Assembly: GCA_003152275.1 (NCBI GenBank)
Contig: PLZU01000023.1
Location: forward strand, 1-50,153
Length of the DNA stretch: 50,153 nt
Direction of reading: 5' to 3'
DNA from: Actinomycetota bacterium
GTDB lineage: Bacteria > Actinomycetota > Thermoleophilia > Gaiellales > Gaiellaceae
The position numbers were made by a program, and so were the translations under genes. Shown here in pieces: positions 1 through 7,096 of the stretch (positions within the stretch are counted from its first letter, which is position 1; each line of letters starts with the position of its first letter). The notes under the pieces are model-generated. The model was given only the letters and a program-made list of their open reading frames with translations, had not been told where the DNA came from and did not search any database.

Positions 1-241
1 CTGCCGGTTTGCGTGCTGGCTTGCGGCGAGCTGCCGGCTTGCGTGCTGCCGGCTTGCGTGCCGCCGGCTTGCGCCGGGCGGCGGGCTTGCGGCGAGCTGC
101 CGGCTTACGTGCTGCCGGTTTGCGGGCTGCAGGCTTGCGCCGGGTGGCCGGCTTGCGTGCCGCCGTTGTACGGCGGGCGCCAGTCGAGCGCGTACGTGAC
201 GTCGACCTGGTGCCGCTTGACCTTCTTCTTGCTGTCGCCAT
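1..241 (-). CDS. Histone-H1-like Lys/Ala/Pro-rich basic protein, N-terminal part (runs off left edge)
   Basis: The reverse strand opens with an ATG at 241 preceded by a strong ribosome site (AGGAGGAGG, 5-6 nt upstream) and stays open to base 1, so the gene is partial (80 codons visible). Residues 1-28 are Arg/Ser/Thr-rich; from about residue 29 the chain is a tandem array of AARKPAARRKP-type units, very basic and with no acidic residue at all. Such tails are known in bacterial H1-like and HU-fused nucleoid proteins, which bind DNA or RNA without sequence specificity. The forward-strand GCTTGC/GCCGGC repeat in 1-165 is explained by this coding. The function is inferred from composition only; whether a folded domain follows lies outside the window. 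Confidence 0.72.
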   Translation of the reverse strand, partial: MATARRRSSGTRSTSRTRSTGARRTTAARKPATRRKPAARKPAARKPAARRKPAARRKPAARKPAARKPAARRKPARKPA

Positions 242-335
242 GTGCCTCCTCCTGTTGGGCGAGTTCGGTGGCAACAACTACATGCAGAAGTATGAGAGTT
301 GCCTCGGCTGACATTCAGCAGGAACTGCCTGTTTC

Positions 336-524
336 CTACGTGGTTAGGCCCTCGACGACCTTTCTTGTCTGCTCGCCGAGGTCGTGCTGAGGGTTGACCG
401 TGACGGATTCGGGGAACGCCCGGCAGCTTCGTCGCGCATCGGTCGTGCGGCCTCCATCACGGTGCTCCCGCTCTCGAGTGAGCGCGGGCTTGCAGTTCAT
501 AAGGTCGCGGATGCACTCCGCCAT
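336..524 (-). pseudogene. Decayed CBS-domain protein gene
   Basis: The ATG at 524, with an AAAGGGG ribosome site, begins MAECIRDLMNCKPALT, like the start of a paired-CBS protein (usually IRDVMTPNPVTL). The next expected CBS segment, STVMEAARPMRDEAAG, is present in the +1 frame (about 405-470), and a second-domain signature, FPESVTVNPQHDLGE, returns in the first frame before the stop at 336. A normal two-CBS protein has about 130-150 residues; here the pieces are split by frame changes and most of each domain is missing. CBS pairs bind adenosyl ligands and regulate partners; this copy cannot fold as one. The identification rests on visual motif resemblance. Confidence 0.55.
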
Positions 525-596
525 TGCAACCCCTTTCGCATGCTCATTGCGTTCTCCGTTGAGAGAACTTCCCGCAAATTCGTAACGCAAACGACA

Positions 597-620
597 AACG
601 GCGCGCGCGTGCGCGCCGTT
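597..620. repeat. Perfect GC-rich inverted repeat between divergent genes
   Basis: AACGGCGCGC (597-606) pairs perfectly with GCGCGCCGTT (611-620) around a 4-nt loop. It lies between the starts of two divergent genes (524 reverse, 663 forward), so it is not a terminator for either; there is no T run. It could be an operator or an extruding palindrome. The rest of 525-662 shows no gene. Confidence 0.6.
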
Positions 621-662
621 GGTCGCCGTTGAACGCGCCGCGCGCGCGCTACAACGGAGAAC

Positions 663-1181
663 GTGAGCAGGTTCCGGCGAGGCGGCTTCGACGACGCGAG
701 TCCCGTTTGGAGCGAGCAAACGACGCTGAGGCCGGTCGAGGAGTCAGATGTCGACCCGCTGCTCGAATGGCACGCCGACCCGGAAGTGAGCCGCTTCTGG
801 GACGACGAGACCTTTACGCGCGAGTCGATGCTCGAGAGGCTTGCTCGATCGGATGTGACCCCGTACCTCGTGCTCGCGGCCGGCCTCCCGGTCGGCTATC
901 TCCAGGTGTGGGGGGATGCCGAGCGGGGCGGCCTCGACATGTTCCTCGAGCCGTCGGCGCGCGGCCGCGGTCTCGGGCCGGACGCGGCGCGAGCGATGGC
1001 ACGGCATCTACTCGAGGAGCGCAGCTGGGCGCGCGTCACGGTCGACCCGTACGTGTGGAACGTGCAGGCGCTACGCGCGTGGCGCAAGGCTGGCTTCGTC
1101 GAGGTTTCGCGCCACGAGCCTGACGACGAGCACACGGCAGAGTGGATCCTGCTCGAGTTCAGTCCATATCCTGTTCGGTGA
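663..1181 (+). CDS. GNAT-family N-acetyltransferase (AAC(6')/RimJ-like)
   Basis: 172 residues, GTG start at 663 after CAACGGAGAAC (GGAG at 654-657). The GNAT core is clear: a beta-4 strand GLDMFLEPSAR followed by the acetyl-CoA loop GRGLGPDAARAM (about residues 100-112) and the C-terminal VDPYVWNVQALRAWRKAGF typical of aminoglycoside 6'-acetyltransferase-like and RimJ/RimL-like enzymes. It transfers acetyl from acetyl-CoA to an amine; the substrate is unknown and resistance should not be assumed. Its TGA overlaps the ATG of thrS (ATGA at 1178-1183 region), so the two are probably co-translated. Confidence 0.88.
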   Translation: MSRFRRGGFDDASPVWSEQTTLRPVEESDVDPLLEWHADPEVSRFWDDETFTRESMLERLARSDVTPYLVLAAGLPVGYLQVWGDAERGGLDMFLEPSARGRGLGPDAARAMARHLLEERSWARVTVDPYVWNVQALRAWRKAGFVEVSRHEPDDEHTAEWILLEFSPYPVR

Positions 1182-3073
1182 TGAAAGTCGTCCTCCCCGA
1201 CCAGACGGAGCTCGAGCTTCCGAACCGTTCGACCGGCCTCGATGCCGCACGGGCGATCGGCCCAAAGCTGGCCGAGCAGGCGGTACTCGTGCGCGCGAAC
1301 GGCATCGTGCAGGACCTGCGGCTGCCACTCGAGGACGGCCAGCCGATCCAGATCCTGACGACGCGGGACACGAGTGACCCTGACGCGCTCTATGTGCTGC
1401 GCCACTCGTCGGCGCATCTGCTCGCTGAGGCGGTACGGCGCCTCTACCCCGGCGTGAAGGTCGCGATCGGCCCGCCGATCGAGAACGGCTTTTACTACGA
1501 CTTCGACTTTCCCGAGCCGATCCACGACGAGGATCTGCCGCGCATCGAGGCGGAGATCGCGAAGGAGCTCGAGGAGGGGCGCGAGTGGACCCGCGAGCAG
1601 ATCTCTCGTGACGAGGCGAAGGCGCGCTTCGAGTCGGAGCACGAGCCTTACAAGGTGCAGCTCGTCGACACCGCCGAGGGTGACATCTCCCTGTACACGC
1701 AGGGCGACTTCACCGACCTCTGCCGCGGCCCGCATCTCCAGAACTCGAAGCCGATCAAGGCGTTGAAGCTCACCGGGATCGCCGGCGCGTACTGGCGCGG
1801 CGACTCGACGCAGCCGCAGCTGACGCGCATCTACGGCACCGCCTTCTACTCGCAGGCCGATCTCGATGCTCACCTCGAGCGGCTCGCGGAGGCACGCAAG
1901 CGCGATCACCGCGTGCTCGGCCAGCGGCTCGACCTCTTCCACTTCGACGAGCACTCACCCGGCTCCGCGTTCTGGCATCCGAAGGGGATGGTGATCTGGA
2001 ACCAGTTAGAGGCGCTCCGCCGGCGCGAGAACGCGCGACGCGGCTATGTCGAGGTGAAGACGCCGCTCATCTACGACAAGGCGCTTTGGGTGACCTCGGG
2101 TCACTGGGAGAAGTTCCGGGAGAACATGTTCTTGATCCCGCTCGACAACGACCAGGTCTACGGGATCAAGCCGATGAACTGCCCGGGCCACATGCTCCTC
2201 TTTGGGGAAACCTTGCGCAGCTACCGCGAATTGCCGCTCCGGTACGCCGAAGCGGCACCGTTGCACCGGAATGAGCTGGCCGGGGCGTTGCACGGCCTCA
2301 CGCGTGTCCGCTACGTGACCCAGGACGACGCTCATCTCTTCTGCACGCAAGAGCAGATCCCCTCGGAGCTCGACGGCTGCATCGACTATCTCCGCTTTCT
2401 CTACGGCCGCTTCGGGCTCGAGCCGCGGGCGGAGTTCTCGACGCGCCCGGACGGCAAGCTCGGCAGCGACGAGGAATGGGACTTCGCCGAAAGCGAGCTC
2501 GAGGCGGCGCTCAAGCGCAACGGGATCGAGTACGTCCTCGGCGCCGGCGAAGGTTCCTTCTACGGGCCGAAGATCGATTTGCACGTGACCGACGTGCTGG
2601 GCCGCTCCTGGCAGCTGGGAACGATCCAGCTCGATCGGCAGATGCCGCAGCGCTTCGGGCTGACCTACATGGGGGCGGACAACACCGAGCATCCTGTGTT
2701 CGTCATCCACCGGGCGCTCTACGGATCCTTCGAGCGCTTCATCGGCATCCTCATCGAGCACTACGGCGGTGCGTTCCCGTTCTGGCTCGCGCCGGTGCAG
2801 GTCCGGGTGCTGCCGGTCGGCGAAGGCCATCTCGAGGCCGCGACCGCGATTGTCGAGCGCCTCCGTGCGGCGGGCTACCGGGTCGACGTCGGCGAGCCGA
2901 CCGAGACGATCGGCAAGCGGATTCGCGCCTCCGAGCTCGAGAAGATCCCGTTCACGATCGTCTTCGGCGACCGCGAAAGCGAGCAGAGCCTCGCGATCCG
3001 GGAGCGTGGGGGAGACCAGACGGAGGACTCGCTTCCGGATTTCCTCACGAAGCTTGCTACGCTTGGCGCCTGA
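1181..3073 (+). CDS. thrS: Threonyl-tRNA synthetase
   Basis: 630 residues, close to the usual 640. Domains in order: TGS (about 1-60), editing domain with HSSAH (from His75) and DLCRGPH, the class II core with motif 2 region RNELAGALHGLTRVR and MNCPGH (from residue 332), and the C-terminal anticodon-binding domain with PVQVRVLPVGEGH. It charges tRNA-Thr in the cytoplasm and clears Ser-tRNA-Thr. An in-frame start at 1142 exists, but the ATG at 1181 that overlaps the upstream stop gives the normal N-terminus (MKVVLPDQTELELP). No T-box leader is visible. It is followed by infC-rpmI-rplT, a widely conserved order. Confidence 0.98.
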   Translation: MKVVLPDQTELELPNRSTGLDAARAIGPKLAEQAVLVRANGIVQDLRLPLEDGQPIQILTTRDTSDPDALYVLRHSSAHLLAEAVRRLYPGVKVAIGPPIENGFYYDFDFPEPIHDEDLPRIEAEIAKELEEGREWTREQISRDEAKARFESEHEPYKVQLVDTAEGDISLYTQGDFTDLCRGPHLQNSKPIKALKLTGIAGAYWRGDSTQPQLTRIYGTAFYSQADLDAHLERLAEARKRDHRVLGQRLDLFHFDEHSPGSAFWHPKGMVIWNQLEALRRRENARRGYVEVKTPLIYDKALWVTSGHWEKFRENMFLIPLDNDQVYGIKPMNCPGHMLLFGETLRSYRELPLRYAEAAPLHRNELAGALHGLTRVRYVTQDDAHLFCTQEQIPSELDGCIDYLRFLYGRFGLEPRAEFSTRPDGKLGSDEEWDFAESELEAALKRNGIEYVLGAGEGSFYGPKIDLHVTDVLGRSWQLGTIQLDRQMPQRFGLTYMGADNTEHPVFVIHRALYGSFERFIGILIEHYGGAFPFWLAPVQVRVLPVGEGHLEAATAIVERLRAAGYRVDVGEPTETIGKRIRASELEKIPFTIVFGDRESEQSLAIRERGGDQTEDSLPDFLTKLATLGA

Positions 3074-3240
3074 AAAGCAGGGGCGGACCCGTTCCTCACC
3101 TCCCGGGCCCCATCGCAATGATGGGCGTGCTCGACGGGGTCAACCGAGTCGCAAGTCTGACGAGGAAACGGGCCGCTGCATGCAGCGGCTTTTCTGTGTT
3201 CATCAGCGAGAACGAGGAGGAATAAGCCCAACTTGGTGAT
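3074..3240 (+). promoter_or_regulatory. infC leader with attenuator-like hairpin
   Basis: The 167 nt between thrS and infC contain a small hairpin (CCCATC 3109-3114 with GATGGG 3120-3125) and then a perfect 9-bp palindrome GCCGCTGCA/TGCAGCGGC (3172-3189) followed by TTTTCTGT, which looks like an intrinsic terminator. An ORF of 35 codons starts at ATG 3118, passes through the terminator and ends at TAA 3223, in the same frame as infC. An AGGAGG lies at 3215-3220. IF3/L35/L20 operons in other bacteria are controlled by leader RNA (L20 autoregulation); by analogy this is a candidate attenuator. The mechanism is inference. Confidence 0.55.
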
Positions 3241-3954
3241 TTGCCTTTGAGGCCCAGACGCCGGCCGATCGAGCACGTCCGCCCGTCCAACCGGGATACG
3301 ACGCGCATCAACGACGCCATCCGTGTCCAAAACGTCCGCCTGATCGATGACGACGGGGCACAGCTCGGCATCAAGTCCACTGACGAGGCCCGCGAGTACG
3401 CCTACGGCAAGAACCTCGACCTCGTCGAGGTCGCAGCCCAGGCGGACCCGCCCGTCGCGAAGGTCATGGACTACGGCAAGTACAAGTACGAGGAGGAGCA
3501 GAAGCGGAAGCAGGCTCGGAAGCACCAGAGCCAGATCCACGTGAAGGAGATCAAGCTCCGCCCGAAGATTGGCGTCCACGATTACAACACCAAGAAGGGT
3601 CATGTAGAGCGGTTTCTGAACCAGCGCGCGAAGGTCAAGGTCACGATCATGTTCCGGGGGCGCGAACAGAGCCATCCGGAGCGCGGTCGCGAGTTGCTTC
3701 TGCGCCTCGCCGACGACGTCAAGGAGATCGGGACGATCGAGTCCCAGCCCCTCCTCGACGGACGCAACATGGTGATGCTGCTGGGCCCGACGAAAAATGC
3801 AGGGGTGAAACGAGATGCCGAAGGTGAAGACACGGAGCGCAGCGAAGAAGCGGTTCAAGGTGACGGGGACCGGCAAGATCTTGCGCCTCCCGACGATGCG
3901 CAGCCACAACCTGGAGCACAAGTCGTCGAAGAAGAAGCGCAAGTTCAGCCATGA
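3241..3954 (+). CDS. infC: Translation initiation factor IF-3
   Basis: The IF3 N-domain starts at [16 protein letters not shown] and the linker and C-domain follow ([42 protein letters not shown]). IF3 binds the 30S subunit and checks the start codon and initiator tRNA. Start: TTG at 3241 (or TTG 3247) is the first possible start after the in-frame TAA at 3223; AGGAGG ends at 3220, an unusually long spacing, so the true start is uncertain. The core should end near residue 182, but the frame continues about 55 residues of acidic, Pro-rich sequence and overlaps rpmI by 140 nt. A one-base change in the A5 run at 3792-3797 would end it at TGA 3806-3808, just before rpmI. Confidence 0.93.
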   Translation: MPLRPRRRPIEHVRPSNRDTTRINDAIRVQNVRLIDDDGAQLGIKSTDEAREYAYGKNLDLVEVAAQADPPVAKVMDYGKYKYEEEQKRKQARKHQSQIHVKEIKLRPKIGVHDYNTKKGHVERFLNQRAKVKVTIMFRGREQSHPERGRELLLRLADDVKEIGTIESQPLLDGRNMVMLLGPTKNAGVKRDAEGEDTERSEEAVQGDGDRQDLAPPDDAQPQPGAQVVEEEAQVQP

Positions 3955-4012
3955 GGTCGGGCTTGCGCCGAGCGACTACAAGACACTGAAGCAGTTGCTG
4001 AGGATCAAGTAA
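3815..4012 (+). CDS. rpmI: 50S ribosomal protein L35
   Basis: 65 residues, the normal L35 size, very basic ([20 protein letters not shown] at the N-terminus, [14 protein letters not shown] core, and a C-terminus ending LLRIK). It is a structural protein of the large ribosomal subunit. ATG start after AGGGGTGAAACGAG. It overlaps the extended end of infC in another frame, and its TAA shares one base with the rplT ATG (TAATG), so translation is coupled. Confidence 0.97.
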   Translation: MPKVKTRSAAKKRFKVTGTGKILRLPTMRSHNLEHKSSKKKRKFSHEVGLAPSDYKTLKQLLRIK

Positions 4013-4374
4013 TGCCGAGAGTCAAGCGAGCAATCCACGCGCAGAAGAAGCGCCGCGCCGTCCTCGAGCAGGCGAAGGGCTACTGGGGCTGGAAGCACAG
4101 CCACTACCGGTACGCGAAGGAGCAGGTCGATCGCTCCCTCGTCTACGCCTACCGTGACCGGAAGGTCAAGAAGCGCACCTTCCGCCAGCTTTGGATCACG
4201 CGCATCAACGCGGCCGCCCGGCAGAACGGGCTGTCGTACAACCAGTTCATCAACGGCTGCGGCAAGGCCGGCATCGAGCTCAATCGCAAGGTCCTTGCGG
4301 ATCTCGCGGTGAGCGATCCGGCCGCGTTCGGCGCGATCGCCGAGCGCGCCAAAGCGGCACTCACAGAAGCCTGA
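4012..4374 (+). CDS. rplT: 50S ribosomal protein L20
   Basis: 120 residues, full length. Hallmarks are the basic N-terminal extension [20 protein letters not shown], the segment [17 protein letters not shown], and [12 protein letters not shown] in the globular domain. L20 is needed early in 50S assembly, and in several bacteria it represses its own operon by binding the infC leader. Start overlaps the rpmI stop. Its TGA overlaps the probable CTG start of the next gene. Confidence 0.97.
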   Translation: MPRVKRAIHAQKKRRAVLEQAKGYWGWKHSHYRYAKEQVDRSLVYAYRDRKVKKRTFRQLWITRINAAARQNGLSYNQFINGCGKAGIELNRKVLADLAVSDPAAFGAIAERAKAALTEA

Positions 4375-5027
4375 TCACTTCCCGCGACAACGAGCGGCTC
4401 AAGCTCGTCCGCAAGCTCCACGACCGGCGCTGGCGCGACAAGCTTGGGTTGTTCGTCGCGGAAGGTGAGGATCTCGTCGCTGCAGCCGTCGCCGAGCCGG
4501 TCGATCTCCTGGTTGCGGGCGAGGACGTCTCGCCCGAACTGCTCGCCGAGGTGTCGACGCTCGCGCACCCGCCTCGCGTGATCGGGGTCTACCGACGGGA
4601 CGACCTGCCGCGCGGGACGCGGCCGGTGACGCTTGCGCTCTGGCATGTGGCGGATCCCGGCAACGTCGGGACGCTGCTGCGGTCGGCGGACGCGTTCGGC
4701 GCCGGCATCGCGCTCTCGCCCGGCTGCGCCGACCCGACGGGCCCGAAAGCGCTGCGGGCATCGATGGGCGCGCTCTTCCGCGTACCGATCGCGGAGTTTG
4801 ACGCGGCCGCGGGCCGCCGCATCGCGCTCGTTCCACACGGTGGAACGCCGCTGCCCGAGCTCGACCTCAACGGTGACATCGTGTTCGTCCTAGGCGCCGA
4901 ACGCGAAGGCCTGCCGCCCGAGGTGCTCGCAAGCTGTGAGGTGCACGCGTCGATCCCGCAGCAGGGCGAGTCCCTCAACGTCGCGATGGCCGGAACGATC
5001 GCGGTCTACGAACTGGCCAGACGCTAG
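4371..5027 (+). CDS. SpoU/TrmH-family RNA 2'-O-ribose methyltransferase
   Basis: About 218 residues. The three SpoU motifs are clear: [20 protein letters not shown] (motif 1), [10 protein letters not shown] (motif 2) and [15 protein letters not shown] (motif 3), which form the trefoil-knot SAM site. A short N-terminal substrate-binding part ([15 protein letters not shown] onward) precedes it. It methylates a ribose in tRNA or rRNA; the target is not predictable here. No ATG, GTG or TTG gives the normal N-terminus: the residue before ITSRDN is CTG at 4371, overlapping the rplT stop (CTGA), so a CTG start with translational coupling is the best reading. The position after rplT and before pheS is common for this family. 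Confidence 0.9.
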   Translation: MITSRDNERLKLVRKLHDRRWRDKLGLFVAEGEDLVAAAVAEPVDLLVAGEDVSPELLAEVSTLAHPPRVIGVYRRDDLPRGTRPVTLALWHVADPGNVGTLLRSADAFGAGIALSPGCADPTGPKALRASMGALFRVPIAEFDAAAGRRIALVPHGGTPLPELDLNGDIVFVLGAEREGLPPEVLASCEVHASIPQQGESLNVAMAGTIAVYELARR

Positions 5028-5341
5028 CCGCGCCGCGACCGACATGCGCGGGCGCGGCGCGCGTTTTCGAACAGCAAAGCGGAGCGAAGCGGAGCGGTGC
5101 AAGAAAACCAAACAACGCGGAGCTGAAATATTTAGAGCCCCCGAAGGGGCTCTAAATATTTCAGCGAGCCGGTCTCGCTTTCGTCCACCTCGTCCAACCG
5201 ATCTTCCGCCTCAGGGTTGCCCCTTCTTCGTAGAATCGCTTGGCCGAGGTTTCGACCTAGTCGCGCTCCGTGCTCGCTGCACAAGGGAAGCTATGGGCTG
5301 CGCGGCGGCAGTTCAAGAGGAGCCGCACAGAAAATTTCACG
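5028..5341. other. Gene-free gap between convergent genes
   Basis: 314 bp between the forward SpoU gene and a reverse methyltransferase gene. It holds the long palindrome at 5123-5164 (separate entry) and, at 5070-5100, a purine-rich stretch of repeated GCGGAGC units. I see no coding frame with family resemblance. A short word, CGCGCTCCGTGCT (about 5262-5274), recurs in the gap near 16036-16048. Confidence 0.6.
5123..5164. terminator. Long perfect hairpin, probable bidirectional terminator
   Basis: A 19-bp perfect stem (5123-5141 with 5146-5164) closes on a CGAA tetraloop. The stem base is A/T-rich (CTGAAATATTTAGAG arm), so each strand ends the hairpin with an AAATATTT run. Both flanking genes point toward it, so it can stop transcription from both sides. 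Most of the surrounding DNA is much richer in GC. Confidence 0.8.
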
Positions 5342-6049
5342 CTATTTGCGGACATGCGCGATCCACACCGTGTCCTCGCCGCCCGCGTACGGCCGGCGGT
5401 CGAACCAGCCGTAACACGCCGCGACCTCGAAACCCGCTTCGGCGAGCAGCGAGTGCCACCGCTCGGGCTCGAGCCACCACAAAACCATCGTCGACTCGCC
5501 GCCGGCGCCGCGCACCGAGAGTGTCAGCGTCCTCGCCGCGAGATCCCAGTCTGCGCGCTCGTCGATCCGGGGCTCGCGCTCGATCCAGCGGCCGTGCGTC
5601 TCCTCGATGTCCTCGCGCGACGGCGCGAACACGTCGAAAACGAGCCGGCCGTCCGGCCGCAGCAGGTCTCGTGCGGCACGCAGCGCCTCCAGCCGCTCCT
5701 CATCGGTGGCCAGGTGCAGATAGGCGCGAAAAGGACAGGTGAGAAGCGCGACCCGCTCGTCGACAGGCGGCCGGCGCAAGTCGCCGAGGCGCAGGTCGAG
5801 ACGGTCGGCGACCCCTGCCTCGCGCGCCCGCTCCAGGCAGACGGCGAGCATCTCTGGCGACGAGTCGACCCCGATCAGGTGCACCCCCGCCATCGCCGTC
5901 GGAATTGCGATGCGGCCGGTGCCGACGCCGAGCTCGACAACCGGTCCGTCGCCGGCCGCGAGTGCCTCCTCGACATAGAACGAGATGTCTTCGATGACGC
6001 TCGAGCTCCACCGGTCGTAGAGACGGGCGATCGGGTCATATGCGCTCAC
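5342..6049 (-). CDS. Class I SAM-dependent methyltransferase
   Basis: 235 residues from GTG 6049. Begins MSAYDPIARLYDRW, followed by motif I VVELGVGTGRIAIP, an acidic end of beta-2 (LIGVDSSPEML), DLRLGDLRRPP, and the post-motif LLRPDGRLVFDVFAPS. This fold binds S-adenosylmethionine; the acceptor is unknown (small molecule likely). The C-terminal part (WWLEPERWHSLLAEAGFEV) is a typical lid/beta-7 region. It is divergent from pheS with only 27 bp between, and has no ribosome site; TATCTA lies 6 nt before the start, so the mRNA could be leaderless. Convergent with the SpoU gene. Confidence 0.88.
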   Translation of the reverse strand: MSAYDPIARLYDRWSSSVIEDISFYVEEALAAGDGPVVELGVGTGRIAIPTAMAGVHLIGVDSSPEMLAVCLERAREAGVADRLDLRLGDLRRPPVDERVALLTCPFRAYLHLATDEERLEALRAARDLLRPDGRLVFDVFAPSREDIEETHGRWIEREPRIDERADWDLAARTLTLSVRGAGGESTMVLWWLEPERWHSLLAEAGFEVAACYGWFDRRPYAGGEDTVWIAHVRK

Positions 6050-6076
6050 GCCATATAGATACAGTCGCCGCGGGTT
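6050..6076. promoter_or_regulatory. Compact divergent promoter, methyltransferase/pheS
   Basis: 27 bp between two start codons. Forward: TACAGT at 6060-6065, 11 nt before the pheS ATG. Reverse: TATCTA (complement of 6056-6061), 6 nt before GTG 6049. No Shine-Dalgarno sequence is visible on either side. These are weaker -10 matches than in the other short gaps. Confidence 0.4.
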
Positions 6077-7096
6077 ATGGAGTGGGATCCTGAGACGTAC
6101 GAGCGAGACGCTGTTGCTGCGTTGGAGAGGGCCTCGACCTCTGAAGAGGTCGAGAGTGTGTCCGTCTCCTTTCTCGGACGCCGCAGCTATTTGAAGCAGG
6201 CCCTTCGCGAGGTTCGAGACCGCGAGACGGGCATGCGGCTGAATGCGATGCGCGAGGCGATCGAAGGGGCGGTCGCTGAAAAGCTCGCCAAGGTTCAGGC
6301 TGATGAGCTCGCGCGGAAGCTCGCTGAGGAGCGGCTGGACGTCACGCTGCCGGCGGAGCTGCTCGGGCCCGTGCGGTTGCGGCGGCGTGGCTCGCTTCAC
6401 CCGTCGACGCAGGTGCGCCGCGACGTCGAGGACATCTTTCTCGGCCTCGGCTACGAGATCGTCGACGGCCGCGAGGTCGAGACGACCCGCTACAACTTCG
6501 ACGCGCTCGGCTTCCCCGACTGGCATCCCTCGCGCTCGCCGCGCGCAACGCTCTACCTCGGTGACGACACGGTGCTGCGGACGGAGACATCGCCGGCGCA
6601 GATCCACAAGATGGAGTCCACCCGGCCGCCGATCTACATCATCTCGATCGGCCGCGTCTATCGACGCGACACGATCGACGCGACGCACTTCCCGGTCTTC
6701 CACCAGTTCGAAGGGCTCGCGATCGACAAGGGCATCACGATGGCAGATCTCAAAGGGACGCTCCTGTACGTGATGCGGCAGCTGTACGGGCCTGAGCGGG
6801 AGGTCCGGTTCCGCACGCATTACTTCCCGTTCACCGAGCCGTCGATGGAGCCTGATGTCTCCTGCTTCGTGTGCGGCGGCGCCGGGTGCCCGGTATGCAA
6901 GCACTCCGGTTGGATCGAGATGGGCGGTTCCGGGATGGTCGACCCGTATCTGTACGAATTCGTCGGCTGGGGCCCGGAGGAGTACACCGGCTTTGCGTTC
7001 GGGATGGGCATCGAGCGGACGGCGCAGCTGCGCTACGGCATCCCCGGCATTCGCCCGTTCTGGGACAACGATCTCCGCTTCCTGAGGCAGTTTTAG
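6077..7096 (+). CDS. pheS: Phenylalanyl-tRNA synthetase alpha subunit
   Basis: 339 residues, normal size. An N-terminal coiled coil (1-90) is followed by the class II catalytic core: HPSTQVRRDVEDIF, TSPAQIHKM, GRVYRRDTIDATHFPVFHQFEG and GMGIERTAQLRYGI. With PheT it forms an alpha2beta2 enzyme that charges tRNA-Phe. A four-Cys loop (Cys263, 266, 271, 274) in the catalytic domain may bind zinc, as seen in some bacterial PheS. The TAG shares one base with the GTG of pheT. Confidence 0.98.
   Translation: MEWDPETYERDAVAALERASTSEEVESVSVSFLGRRSYLKQALREVRDRETGMRLNAMREAIEGAVAEKLAKVQADELARKLAEERLDVTLPAELLGPVRLRRRGSLHPSTQVRRDVEDIFLGLGYEIVDGREVETTRYNFDALGFPDWHPSRSPRATLYLGDDTVLRTETSPAQIHKMESTRPPIYIISIGRVYRRDTIDATHFPVFHQFEGLAIDKGITMADLKGTLLYVMRQLYGPEREVRFRTHYFPFTEPSMEPDVSCFVCGGAGCPVCKHSGWIEMGGSGMVDPYLYEFVGWGPEEYTGFAFGMGIERTAQLRYGIPGIRPFWDNDLRFLRQF

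Noticed and set aside
1..165. Apparent tandem DNA repeat or low-complexity artefact
   Set aside because: The reverse-strand reading frame with a strong ribosome site explains the pattern as Ala-Arg-Lys-Pro codons.
9..311. Forward 100-residue frame of RAAGLR repeats
   Set aside because: Mirror of the reverse H1-like gene; no ribosome site.
6050..6076. Seventh leaderless pair
   Set aside because: The hexamers here do not fit TANNNT with the right spacing on both sides, so it is left out of the six.
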